Notes under the pieces: model-generated
Database searches by the model: none
What the model was told of the DNA's origin: nothing
Seen by the model: the letters and a program-made list of their open reading frames with translations, nothing else
In this document: in pieces, positions 55,641 through 64,000 of the stretch
Layout: every line of letters begins with the position of its first letter
Numbering within the stretch: the stretch's first letter is position 1
Translations under genes and position numbers: made by a program
From: Glycine soja
Lineage: Eukaryota; Streptophyta; Magnoliopsida; Fabales; Fabaceae
Direction of reading: 5' to 3'
DNA: 64,000 bases
NCBI RefSeq assembly: GCF_004193775.1
Contig: NC_041019.1
Location: 14,913,020 to 14,977,019, forward strand

Positions 55641-56389
55641 AAAGGTAAAAGTGAATGAAGAAGAAGAATAACACAAGTTTTTGAACAATGAACTTTTCTT
55701 GGAAGAGAAAGTATTGAACAAAAACTCTTAGAAAGAAGTTGAGAAATGAATCAGAAATTTTTGTAAAGAACTTGTTAAGAAATTCATGTCATAGTCACAT
55801 ATTTATAATCATTTAATGACTCAAGTTAAAGTTTGTGACTCTTGGCAATTTCTTTAAAACTAGTCACCTTTTAAAGATTGTAACTCTTTTGAAAACTAGT
55901 CACTTAAAAAGTTGTGACTTTTGAAAAAATCTTCAGATACAAGTCACTTTAAGAATTGTGACTTTTGGAAATTTATTTTTCAAAATCAGTCACTGATAAT
56001 CGATTACTATTAAGGTGTAATCGATTACACATCAATAGATGCGACTCTTCATTTTAAATTTTGAAAATCAAAACGTTTAGAAACTCTGATAATCGATTAC
56101 AAGTATTGTGTAATCGATTACACAAGTTTAAAATGATTTGAAAATGTTTTATCACTAGTTGTGACTGTTGAAGTTTGAATTCTAACGTTTTAAAACATTG
56201 GTAATTGATTATATGCTCATGATAATCGATTATAACTTTGTAAATCAGTTTTGAAAACAATGTTGGCTACTGGTAATCGATTACTACCTTCTGGTAAACG
56301 ATTACCAGAGAGTAAAACTCTTTGGTAAAAGATTTTGTGAAAAATTCTTGTGCTACTCAATGTTTTGAAAAACTTTTTTAGTACTTATC

Positions 56390-56540
56390 TTGATTGAGTC
56401 TTCTCTTGATTCTTGAATCTTGAGTCTTGAGTCTTGAATCTTAATCTTGTTTGTTCTTGAAACTTGATTCTTGAATCTTGATCCTTAAAACTTGATTCTT
56501 GAATTTTTGGAATTTGCTTAACTCTTGATTCTTTGTCATC
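56390..56540. repeat. (CTTGAATCTTGATT)n-like degenerate satellite
   Basis: About 150 bp of repeated CTTGAAT, CTTGATT and CTTGAGT heptamers on the plus strand, near the end of the nested LTR. The Lys/Gln/Asp-rich minus-strand frame over it is an artefact. Confidence 0.75.
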
Positions 56541-56904
56541 ATCAAAATAATCTTGAAAGACATTGCTTCCACACAAAAATGTCATCATGTTTCTTTCTAG
56601 GTCAATTTTTTATCAACTGACATAAAATCAATATCGTAAAAGTGATTTTTGTAGTAGTGCAAACTTGTCAAACAATTTCATTGGTTAGTCATGTCTATCG
56701 ATGGTCTTTCTTGTTATCTATTTTTATGGATAAAATCTTTGATTTTGATGAAATATCAGTGCTATCTTGAATATAAAGGGAGCATGTAATTCCAAATTGA
56801 GGAGACATATAAAGGATTTAATAAAAAAAAAAAACTTCCATCCTACTTTCTTTATTATTTTTTAGCCTCATATCCTTTTCAGCAAGCTAGAGACATTTTG
56901 GAAA

Positions 56905-58135
56905 AACAAATTATGTCCCTGTCCACGTTATTGATGCTCATAATCAATTAGGGGTTTGGGTCCTTTCTAGTGTGACTTCTCCTTTCACTTGGTTTGTTAG
57001 GAATACCAACAATTATTTAGTTAATTTTGATATCAAGAAAGGGAATCTCTTTTGGACCTGTACTATTGTGTAGGCAAGCCTTAACCCTTCTACCAGACCT
57101 TTATTTTGGGGTTACCTTATTAACCTTAGTACCAAGGTCTTGTTATTTATAAATATGTCATTGTGTTTTCGTTAATATCGATTTTATTAAAAACCGATAT
57201 TAATATAGTAATGTTAAATTTATTTTTCTTAGTAGTGTCGATTTGGAAACTTAAAGCTCATGAGAAAGTTAAGTTTTTTATATGGTTGGCTGCGCATAAC
57301 TCTACCCCAACAAGGGAGCTTTTACATCATATGCATGCTATACATTCTTCTACTTGCCCTTGTTTCCTCCAAGGCACGGAGACTTTTCTTCATTGTTTTA
57401 GGGACTATTTATTGCCTCGCAGATTGTGGGACCACATGGGATTTATGGATGACGTTTTCCTTCATGAATCTAATAGTATGAATTGGATCAAGACTCAGGC
57501 TTGTGGTTAAACTGATAGTGGGTTTCTAGCTACAATTTTATGTATCTGGCGTGCTAGGAATAGCTACTGTTTTGAGGATATCCAAACGACCTTTTAGCAA
57601 CTCTTCCATACTGTAACATTGCTTGTTGAGCAATTAAATGGTGTTTTTCATAGCAAACCTCTAACACAACTCTCATCTATTCTGGTTTCTTGGAACCCTC
57701 ACAGACAAGGCACCCAAGGTCTAGTTGGGTATGGCGCGCGGCTTAATCAGAGGCTCGGATGGTAACTGGATTTCGGGATTTAGTGGCTATTTGGGTCGTG
57801 TTGATATCCTCTTTGCTGAGTTATATGCTATTCATCAAGGCCTTTGTCAAATCAGTAGAATGCAACTCCAGCAAGTTATTGTGTATCCTGACTCAGCTCA
57901 TGCAGTCTCGCTTGTTAGGGATGGCATGTTGGTTACCCATTTATATGCTCCCTTGATCCAAAACATCAAAGATCAGCTTTCCTCCCTTCCCTCTCGGTGA
58001 CTCTTCATCATGTTCTCCGCGAAGGGAATCAATGTGTGAATGCTCTTGCCAAATTTGGAGTGGATCAGGATGAGGTCTTTTGTTGATTTTGTATCTCCCC
58101 CTCCTGAGATTAGCTTGCTGCTCTCGGCCAATGCT
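56905..58135 (+). pseudogene. LINE (L1-type) ORF2 with large internal deletion
   Basis: Order of parts: an endonuclease N-terminal region (WFVRNTNNYLVNFDIKKGNL, FWTCTIV, stop, ASLNPSTRPLFWGYLINL; about 56995-57130); then a 100-bp CACTA-like end; then the zf-RVT region WKLKAHEKVKFFIWLAAHNS (57248 on) with TETFLHCFRDYLLPRRLWDH; then an RNase H domain, GARLIRGSDGNWISGFSGYL, FAELYAIHQGLCQI and, in a shifted frame, HHVLREGNQCVNALAKFG (about 57730-58070). The rest of the endonuclease and the whole reverse transcriptase are absent. Frames shift and stops occur throughout. In a typical element these parts are some 2.5 kb further apart. Confidence 0.82.
57146..57237. mobile_element. CACTA-type right end at the LINE deletion point
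   Basis: ATATCGATTTTATTAAAAAC with CGATATTAATATAG is an inverted pair, and TTTTTCTTAGTAGTG ends at 57237, that is CACTACTAAGAAAAA inward. It sits exactly where the LINE ORF2 jumps from endonuclease to zf-RVT sequence. No matching left end was found, so most of the element was lost together with the LINE middle. Confidence 0.6.
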
Positions 58136-58339
58136 ATCAGGACTCTTTTTTGTGAGGCCTTAGTTTTTGTTTTCTTCGTCCCATGTACAAAAAAACAAAA
58201 CCCTACAAGCTGTGAGTGCAGTAAGGTGAAAAGAATGGTCGTTGGCCTTGGGACTGCGAGAGTCAGAGTACACATATTTGCAAGTTGCAAGTGTTGTAAT
58301 TGCTTGAAAAGACTTAATGAGACTAACTATGAACCCTAG

Positions 58340-59950
58340 CTAGGACCAATAGGGTACAATGTTGTATGTATGATGTGGATGCATGTATTATCTACATTTT
58401 TTTATATATATAATATGTACTATCAAATTAATATTTATAATTTAAGAATTAATTAAATTAGATGAAATGAAAACTTAGGGTGTCAAGTTTGGAGCAGTAG
58501 TTAATGTTCTTTTAATTTTTCCCCTTTAGTCAAACATATTATACATCTAGACACATTGTGAGATTGACAATTATTTAGAATTATATTTAGAAGTTAAATT
58601 TGTGTTTTTGACATATTTTAATATTTTTAAAAATTTTCTTTAACATGTTTTGATGAACTCATATAAACTTGCATTTGATATATTTTGATAAGATTAATGA
58701 ATATATATTAATAATTAAAATAAATTAAAAAAACACTAATTGAATTTAAATTAAATTAGGTTAATTAAATTTATATTTCAACCAAATTTAATAATCAAAA
58801 TATATTTTAAGAAGAACAAAAAGTTGTTTATTTCTCACTGTTAATCTAGTCAATTTTGAATGGACAACATATATCTAATTATCAAATAAATAATATAATA
58901 TTGACGCTTAAGTGATGGAGTTTATTTTCTTTTCATTTCTAAGTAACATCTCGAATTCTATCTTCTTCTTATTATTATAAAGTCTCGAATGTTATCTTAT
59001 GAACCAAATGATAATGATGCTGACGTAGTTATATTTCCTCTAACTCAAAGAATTGAATTAATTGGATAATTTGTCTTCCGTAGGGATATTCATGTCAGGA
59101 TGTGATTTTTGGCTTTTAATTCAAAAGGCGTGTAGGCAGTACGAATTAGGTAATGATCAGAGTGTATATTGAACAGTTTCTATTCAGTAGTTGTTAATTG
59201 TTATCCTTTCTCCCGAAAAGACACAAATCATTAAGAGAAATCCTACTGCAATCAAACTTTTGCATAATTTGTTTTACAGATAAGACAAATAGATAACGAA
59301 GAGAAGAATCAAATAAGATGAATAATACAATTTAAATAAAAAATAAGTTGTTAAAAGTATCTTTAAAAGTATGAATAAAAATAATGTAACTTATATAAGA
59401 AATGTAAAACCTATTTGCTTAAATTAAAAAAAAAATTAATTATATATAAAAATTTATTTTTTTAAATTATATTAAAAAGAAATTTTTTTATTACAATTGT
59501 TAAAAGCTATTTTTTATTTTGAAAATATTAAACACACTAAAAAATTGTGAAATTTTTTTTAAGTAAAAAAAAAAGTTAATGAAAGAAAAATCTAAAACAA
59601 ATACCCTCCTAGATGTTAATAATATTAGTTGCTTAACTTTATATATGATTACCCTGTAATAAAAAAAAAATCTATGATTCTATCCATGTTACTTGACCAA
59701 GTAAACTAATAATGTTATTCACAAAATATTTTTTATGATATTTTTATAATATTATTATTTTTTATTTATCTCAATTAGTTCACTTATCTTAACATAACAT
59801 TCTTTTCTCTTCCTATCTCTTTTGTTATACAGTATCTGCAAAAAGTATAAAAATATATTTTTTCCAATAAAAAAACAGTTGTGTCTGAATTGAAAGTAAT
59901 TTCCGCGTGAAAACAATGGGTGAAATGTCAGGTCAGCTACTAACACATGA
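58340..59950. other. AT-rich spacer upstream of the PKS gene
   Basis: No gene or clear repeat in this strongly AT-rich interval. 58230-58360, just before it, shares words with the 80-bp units at 37.2-37.4 kb. The promoter elements of the PKS gene start at its right edge. Confidence 0.45.
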
Positions 59951-59956
59951 CCCTAC

Positions 59957-59962
59957 CACGTG
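59957..59962. promoter_or_regulatory. G-box CACGTG upstream of PKS
   Basis: ACCACGTGACA lies about 400 bp before the PKS start codon and some 25 bp before a TATA-like box. CACGTG is the core bound by PIF-type bHLH and HY5-type bZIP factors. A light-responsive role fits the gene but is inferred. Confidence 0.6.
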
Positions 59963-59986
59963 ACATTTTGCATATTCCACTTTCCT

Positions 59987-59994
59987 ACATATAG
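59987..59994 (+). promoter_or_regulatory. TATA-like box of PKS
   Basis: ACATATAG, with transcription likely starting about 30 bp downstream, near the pyrimidine-rich leader at 60020-60120. The leader to 60364 has no intron that I can see. Confidence 0.5.
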
Positions 59995-60364
59995 AGCCAC
60001 TCCTAAATTGGAAAGGCATCCATTCAACCCTTCATCTCACACCCTCTCTTGCATCCATTTTCTTTCCCTATTCTATTATCTACCCTTTTGCCTTTTCATT
60101 TCATAAAATAAGTTTTTTTTTCACTCAACTTTGATCCTCAACAAGCACCTAGGGAATTGCTGCATATATTTCAAGCCCTTTTTATGATCAACTTTCACAT
60201 AATCATCAGTTGTTTTATTGATCCTATATATGTGTTGTTCTTTTCCTTCATTTTCATTTTGCCTATAATTTGTTCTTCTTGCCTATTCTATTAACCTATC
60301 TATCTCCAATTTGGTTCTATTTTCTCTTTTTGGTTTTTACCAACAACTTTGATTTCCTTCAACT

Positions 60365-61915
60365 ATGGTTACTACCATATCATCCTCAACAAGCCGCAAC
60401 TTCCATCATCAGTTGCATACTTTCAACTCAGAGAACAACATCAACAACAACCTCTTTGATGCCACTTTCTCTCCATATTTGAATGGCAATAATGAAGGGA
60501 CCATTATTGTAGGAAAGCTTGGTGAACCAAGCCAAAAGCTTAAACCTTTTAAGTCCCCTCTTCAAAAGCTAGAAAAGAAAGAAGAGAATGGAGAAATAGG
60601 TGTATTTGGTGCTGAAAAGTACTTCAATGTGGAAGTTGAGACCCCAAGATCTGTCAACTGCATAACCACTCCAAAATACCTTCACCATAGAGATGAACAA
60701 ATGGCCATAGCAACTAGAAAGAACACACTTCCATATGGAACTCCAAGCATTCGCTCTGAATCAACAACTTGCAACAGCCAACATGCACTACTTCAGAGTG
60801 GAATGATGATGAGGAACTCTTCAAGGAACAAAAAGGAGAACAAGGGTCATCAAGCCAAAAGTGTTCTTGCTGGCCTTGGCTTCAAATGCTCTTGTTCTGA
60901 TAAAGATTCTGTTGATGCAGGTGAAATCAGTTTCAGCAAACCTGCCACATATGGTTCAGTTCATGGAAAAACTAGAAGAAAGCTTGTGGATATTGCTGCT
61001 CTAGATGCTAGCCATTCAATCAAAATAAGCAAGCCTAATGCAGAACTCTTGAAAATCAACAATGTTTACTTCCAAAAGCAAGAGAGTACTTTTGGGAATA
61101 GCCAAAAATTACTCTCATTCTCACCCTTGAGTTCTGCCTCAGGAAACCAAAACCATCTTGCCAAAATGCAACAACATCAACAACTAGATGAAGTGGAAGC
61201 TGAGAAGCCAAGAAACTCAATAGAGGTGTTTGGCTCCCCAATACTGAAAAACAAGCTCAAGTCATTGAGCTTTGACAGAACCACCACAAGGTTTGTGATG
61301 GCCTCATCAAGAGATGGCACTCCTAGACTATTGGAGGAAATTGACTCAAACTACATCAATGATGCTGCAAGTGATGCAAGTTCAGACTTGTTTGAGATTG
61401 AGAGCATCAAAAGCAAAACCAATCCTTTCCATGCAAGGCAAACATCAGATGTTGCTGCTTCAAGCTGTGTGAGCCCCACAAATGGCTATGCACCAAGTGA
61501 GGCAAGCATAGAGTGGAGTGTGGCCACTGCCAGTGCTGCAGTAATGTCAGATTGTGAAGAACAGATGTCTGAGGTAACCATAAGAAGTCCAATAAGAACA
61601 ACAACATTTGCTAATGGAAAAGCAAAATCCACCAAAGAGGTTCAGAGAATTAGGCGCCCTAGCATGCTGTTGGGTTGCAAGAGCCACAAATCTGTTAGAG
61701 TTGCAGGTGATGCTTACATAACATATGAGAATCCAAGTTCCACACCAAAACTTCGTAACAGGACTAATAGTTCCTCGATGGTGGCAAGGTTTCCTTCAGA
61801 GACAAAACTGGGAAATTTTGGTGCAAAACATGGACATCATCATGCTTATGCCACACCATCACCACTGCAGCACTCTCACTCATCACCACATGCCTCAAAA
61901 CTTCTATACATTTAG
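60365..61915 (+). CDS. PKS: PHYTOCHROME KINASE SUBSTRATE family protein (PKS1/PKS4-like)
   Basis: PKS proteins are plasma-membrane-associated partners of phytochromes and phototropins and act in phototropism and hypocotyl growth. The 516-residue frame is intact and single-exon. Family segments in order: FGAEKYFNVE (81-90), CSCSDKDSVDAGEIS (175-189), the Ser/Thr-rich middle, SIEVFGSPIL (285-294), SRDGTPRLLEE (315-325), SDASSDLFEIESIKSKTNPF (336-355) and the best-conserved block YAPSEASIEWSVATASAAVM (375-394). The last 120 residues are basic and His/Ser-rich. There is no signal peptide or membrane segment. Length is within the family range. I chose the first ATG (ACTATGG); the next in-frame ATG (Met113) would remove FGAEKYFN. 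It is the only undamaged complete gene in the window. The family is certain; which PKS paralogue is not. Confidence 0.95.
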   Translation: MVTTISSSTSRNFHHQLHTFNSENNINNNLFDATFSPYLNGNNEGTIIVGKLGEPSQKLKPFKSPLQKLEKKEENGEIGVFGAEKYFNVEVETPRSVNCITTPKYLHHRDEQMAIATRKNTLPYGTPSIRSESTTCNSQHALLQSGMMMRNSSRNKKENKGHQAKSVLAGLGFKCSCSDKDSVDAGEISFSKPATYGSVHGKTRRKLVDIAALDASHSIKISKPNAELLKINNVYFQKQESTFGNSQKLLSFSPLSSASGNQNHLAKMQQHQQLDEVEAEKPRNSIEVFGSPILKNKLKSLSFDRTTTRFVMASSRDGTPRLLEEIDSNYINDAASDASSDLFEIESIKSKTNPFHARQTSDVAASSCVSPTNGYAPSEASIEWSVATASAAVMSDCEEQMSEVTIRSPIRTTTFANGKAKSTKEVQRIRRPSMLLGCKSHKSVRVAGDAYITYENPSSTPKLRNRTNSSSMVARFPSETKLGNFGAKHGHHHAYATPSPLQHSHSSPHASKLLYI

Positions 61916-64000
61916 CACTAGTTTGAGATATTTGTTGGTTTTGGAACTAGCTTGTTCAATTATATTTTTGAGTATATGGAAAGTATGAGAGAAAAAGGCA
62001 AAGAGTGCATCTTATGGGCTTCAAATTCCCACGTCAAAAGTAGGGTTAAGGTGTCTCTTGTGTAGTACTATAGTACTATATCCCCTCTTAGTAATCTTGT
62101 TGTATTTTTCTGTTGGCTTTGGTATCATATATAATTTTTCGATTCACAGTATTTGCAGAATCTGGTTAAAAAAGTGATGAAAAATGGATGTTTTTTGTAA
62201 TCATGCATTTGGTCTCATAAAAAGAAAGGGGTGTGAAAGGTGACCTCGTATAGTGCAGACATGGAAGAAAGGCCCCTTCCAATGATACAAAGCCTTTGTT
62301 TTTAAGCATTTTGTTGGATCTGATGATCCTTAGACTAGAATCATGTTCAGAAAGTTCATTATAGATTGGAAAAAACAGTTTTTTCTTTTTACTTTCAAGA
62401 TATTTTTCTTAAAGGGCCACCTGTAAAAAAAACAGTATACCTTGCCAAATTTATTGCTGTGTAATTGTTGGCTATATTTGAAATAGTACATCCAATTCCA
62501 ACCAATCAAGACAAAAGAAAATTAATAAAGTTATAGCAAATCCCGCCATATAATTTTAGAATTTGTAACTGAATTAATTCAATTTCAAAAGTTAATTGGT
62601 GAGTCAGAAATGATTATTCTCAACTTATATACATTATTTTCACTGTATATATCATTAGTTAATACGTGATCTTCAACAATTACTCTTCAAATACAATGAA
62701 ATCTTTTACATGGAAAAAGTACAGGTACCATATGCATTTTTGTTATTTAGCTCGAGTCTTCTTTACTAAATCTGCTACACTGAAACATGATATATATACT
62801 AGTAATTTCTTCTTCTATTTTGTAATCAATAATGCAAAATTCATGCTAGGGGCTCATTTGAATTATCTGATGGTGTTACAATATTGAATGCTCACTATTA
62901 ATTAAGTCTTCCATTGATGATATGAAGAATGCTACTAATTAATTTTGAGCTTTATTGATCACACAGAGAAACCTTCAAGACTCAAGAATAGAATGTCGTT
63001 ACAGTGACATGCAACTAACGAAAGCCACAACTATATATGAGAACCAAGGAATTTTATCTTCTGCAATAAATTCTAAACCACCTCTTAAATGAGGTGGTCC
63101 ATGCAAGCTACAATAATGTTTTAGCGGCATAGGTCAATCCCCCAGATAGTAGTTCCAGATATGTATTACACATTGGAAGGCTAAAAATTGTTCAACTTGT
63201 TAGGAATCTGTGCATTAATGTTGAATAATTGACTAACTATATGATGACATTTAAGGTCTTTGAGTTGGCTATAGAAGCCCTTCGTGGAGCTAAATTAGCC
63301 TGGCAAAAATTCAGAATTTGAAAAATTATATATCGAAAGAAATGTTTGTCCCAGGGCCATATTCTAGCAATTTAATATCTTCATTATGAGCCAAGAAATT
63401 TATAAAGGTATATTTGTTCCAACTTAAAAGATGAATACGACCTATCGATCCCTATTAAAAGTATAGCCACATATTCTGGCTACACATTAAAAGTCTTTAG
63501 AATGTTGATATAGATGGATGCATAATGTTTAATATTTTGGAATCAAGCAATAATGGCAAAGAAAAGATAACTTATGCATTGTTTATAAAGAAATTTCAAG
63601 TAGTCTAATCGTTAAATATTTAATTTTTACTAATAAAAAAATATCATAAAAAGAGATGGAGGTGATATATCATATGAAAATGTTCAGTAAAAGTAAAAAG
63701 AATTAATGTTAATTATTAGATTAAAATTGCGTGGACATGCACGTTCATGCTAAATATACAACCACGTGTTGCAGAGGTGTTACAAAATTGTAGAAGTCAT
63801 AAAATTTTTAATATATAGTACTATTCATCGTTGACGATTCATTAAAAGAACAACATACTAATAAAAGGTCTGTAAAAAGGATATTAAGAAAAGGAGATAC
63901 AAAATAACAAAAAATCTTATATATCATTGAGATGATATTATTATGCTTGTACAAACTAATATTGCGGCATCCTTCTGCTTCGAGAAACATACAGTCCTGA
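61916..64000. other. 3' flank of PKS and intergenic sequence
   Basis: The transcript probably ends near 62110-62160 (TTGTATTTTTCTGTTGGC with ATATATAATTTTTC), a guess from T-rich context. No further gene, RNA or transposon end was recognised to the end of the window. Confidence 0.5.

Larger units (their letters stand above)
54932..56573. mobile_element. Probable solo LTR or LTR fragment, nested
   Basis: Starts TGTTGGATCAAGTGGCCTCG and finishes near ACATTGCTTCCACA, giving TG...CA ends about 1.64 kb apart. It contains several GTAATCGATTAC-type palindromes (about 55990-56300) like the repeat at 35520-36640, and has no gag/pol. Flanks TAAAA and CAAAA match at four of five bases. No primer-binding site or polypurine tract adjoins it. 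Boundaries are approximate. Confidence 0.55.
54824..56659. mobile_element. Small CACTA-type element interrupted by an LTR-derived insert
   Basis: The left end is CACTACTCAGTGG followed by TATTCTAAGATAGTTTTG, CTTTTAAGACAGTTTTTGC and AAAACCATCGTAAAAATATT. The right end is ATCGTAAAAGTGATTTTTG then TAGTAGTG at 56659. Without the 54932-56573 insert the element would be about 190 bp, a MITE-sized CACTA derivative. The 3-bp flanks (AGA and CAA) do not match, so the pairing of these two ends is inferred. Confidence 0.6.

Noticed and set aside
55990..56310. GTAATCGATTAC palindromes as transcription-factor sites
   Set aside because: They recur throughout LTR-derived repeats here (also 35.7-35.9 kb), so repeat ancestry explains them better.
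60270..61988. Other open frames overlapping the PKS gene
   Set aside because: Alternative-frame shadows of a conserved 516-codon gene.
1..64000. CRISPR arrays, operons, tRNA or rRNA genes
   Set aside because: Tandem repeats present lack unique-spacer structure, the DNA is plant nuclear, and I saw no tRNA cloverleaf or rRNA sequence; short or diverged tRNAs could be missed by eye.

Overview
The window reads as nuclear DNA of a legume, most probably soybean (Glycine). The supports are: AT-rich sequence with split genes and GT..AG introns; CACTA transposon ends of the soybean Tgm type (CACTATTAG..., CACTACTA...); the palindrome GTAATCGATTAC inside LTR-derived repeats; and gene fragments whose closest remembered relatives are legume proteins. 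There are no operons, CRISPR arrays or prokaryotic signals. The species call is inference; the plant nature is clear.

Only two loci look like resident genes. The first is a PHYTOCHROME KINASE SUBSTRATE (PKS)-type gene at 60365-61915 (+), one uninterrupted exon with a G-box and a TATA-like box upstream. The second is an importin-alpha-like gene at 27053-30434 (-). I could model it as ten exons with consistent splice phases and 444 codons, but it has a degenerate N-terminus and an early C-terminal stop. Everything else coding-like is decayed transposon protein or a fragment of a plant gene.

Layout. 1-10 kb: a roughly 3-kb LTR (3864-6907) followed by an initiator-Met-tRNA primer-binding site, then ORF-free sequence and the last exon of an aldo-keto reductase pseudogene. 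10.7-11.9 kb: a LINE fragment split by two long (CA)n tracts and a 364-bp tandem duplication. 12.6-22.3 kb: a decayed CACTA transposon (TNP2 transposase, En/Spm-type second ORF, right terminus at 22331) holding antisense pieces of a GH43 gene, an O-fucosyltransferase (MSR-like) gene and the first four exons of ARF8. 23-23.6 kb: 5' part of a chloroplast RNA-binding protein pseudogene. 24.6-26.2 kb: a 5'-truncated RTE LINE with a perfect 18-bp target-site duplication. 27-30.4 kb: importin-alpha. 31-39 kb: foldback, tandem and LTR-derived repeats. 39.4-43.5 kb: a second copy of the 3-kb LTR, then a LINE ORF1 pseudogene and another CACTA end. 44.1-48.2 kb: an SnRK2 kinase pseudogene. 48526-53322: a complete non-autonomous CACTA element with a TGA target-site duplication, carrying six exons of an FHA/AAA-ATPase gene and one bHLH exon of a PIF gene. 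54.4-56.7 kb: CCT-delta chaperonin fragment, small CACTA-type element and a nested probable solo LTR. 56.9-58.1 kb: internally deleted LINE ORF2. 60-62 kb: PKS gene.

The most noteworthy biology is repeated capture of host exons, introns included, by two independent CACTA elements. Three of the captured or neighbouring genes (ARF8, PIF, PKS) belong to light/auxin signalling, which I treat as probable coincidence. I see no evidence of an entirely new molecular system; the new content is these particular Pack-CACTA composites and the footprints of how they were assembled.
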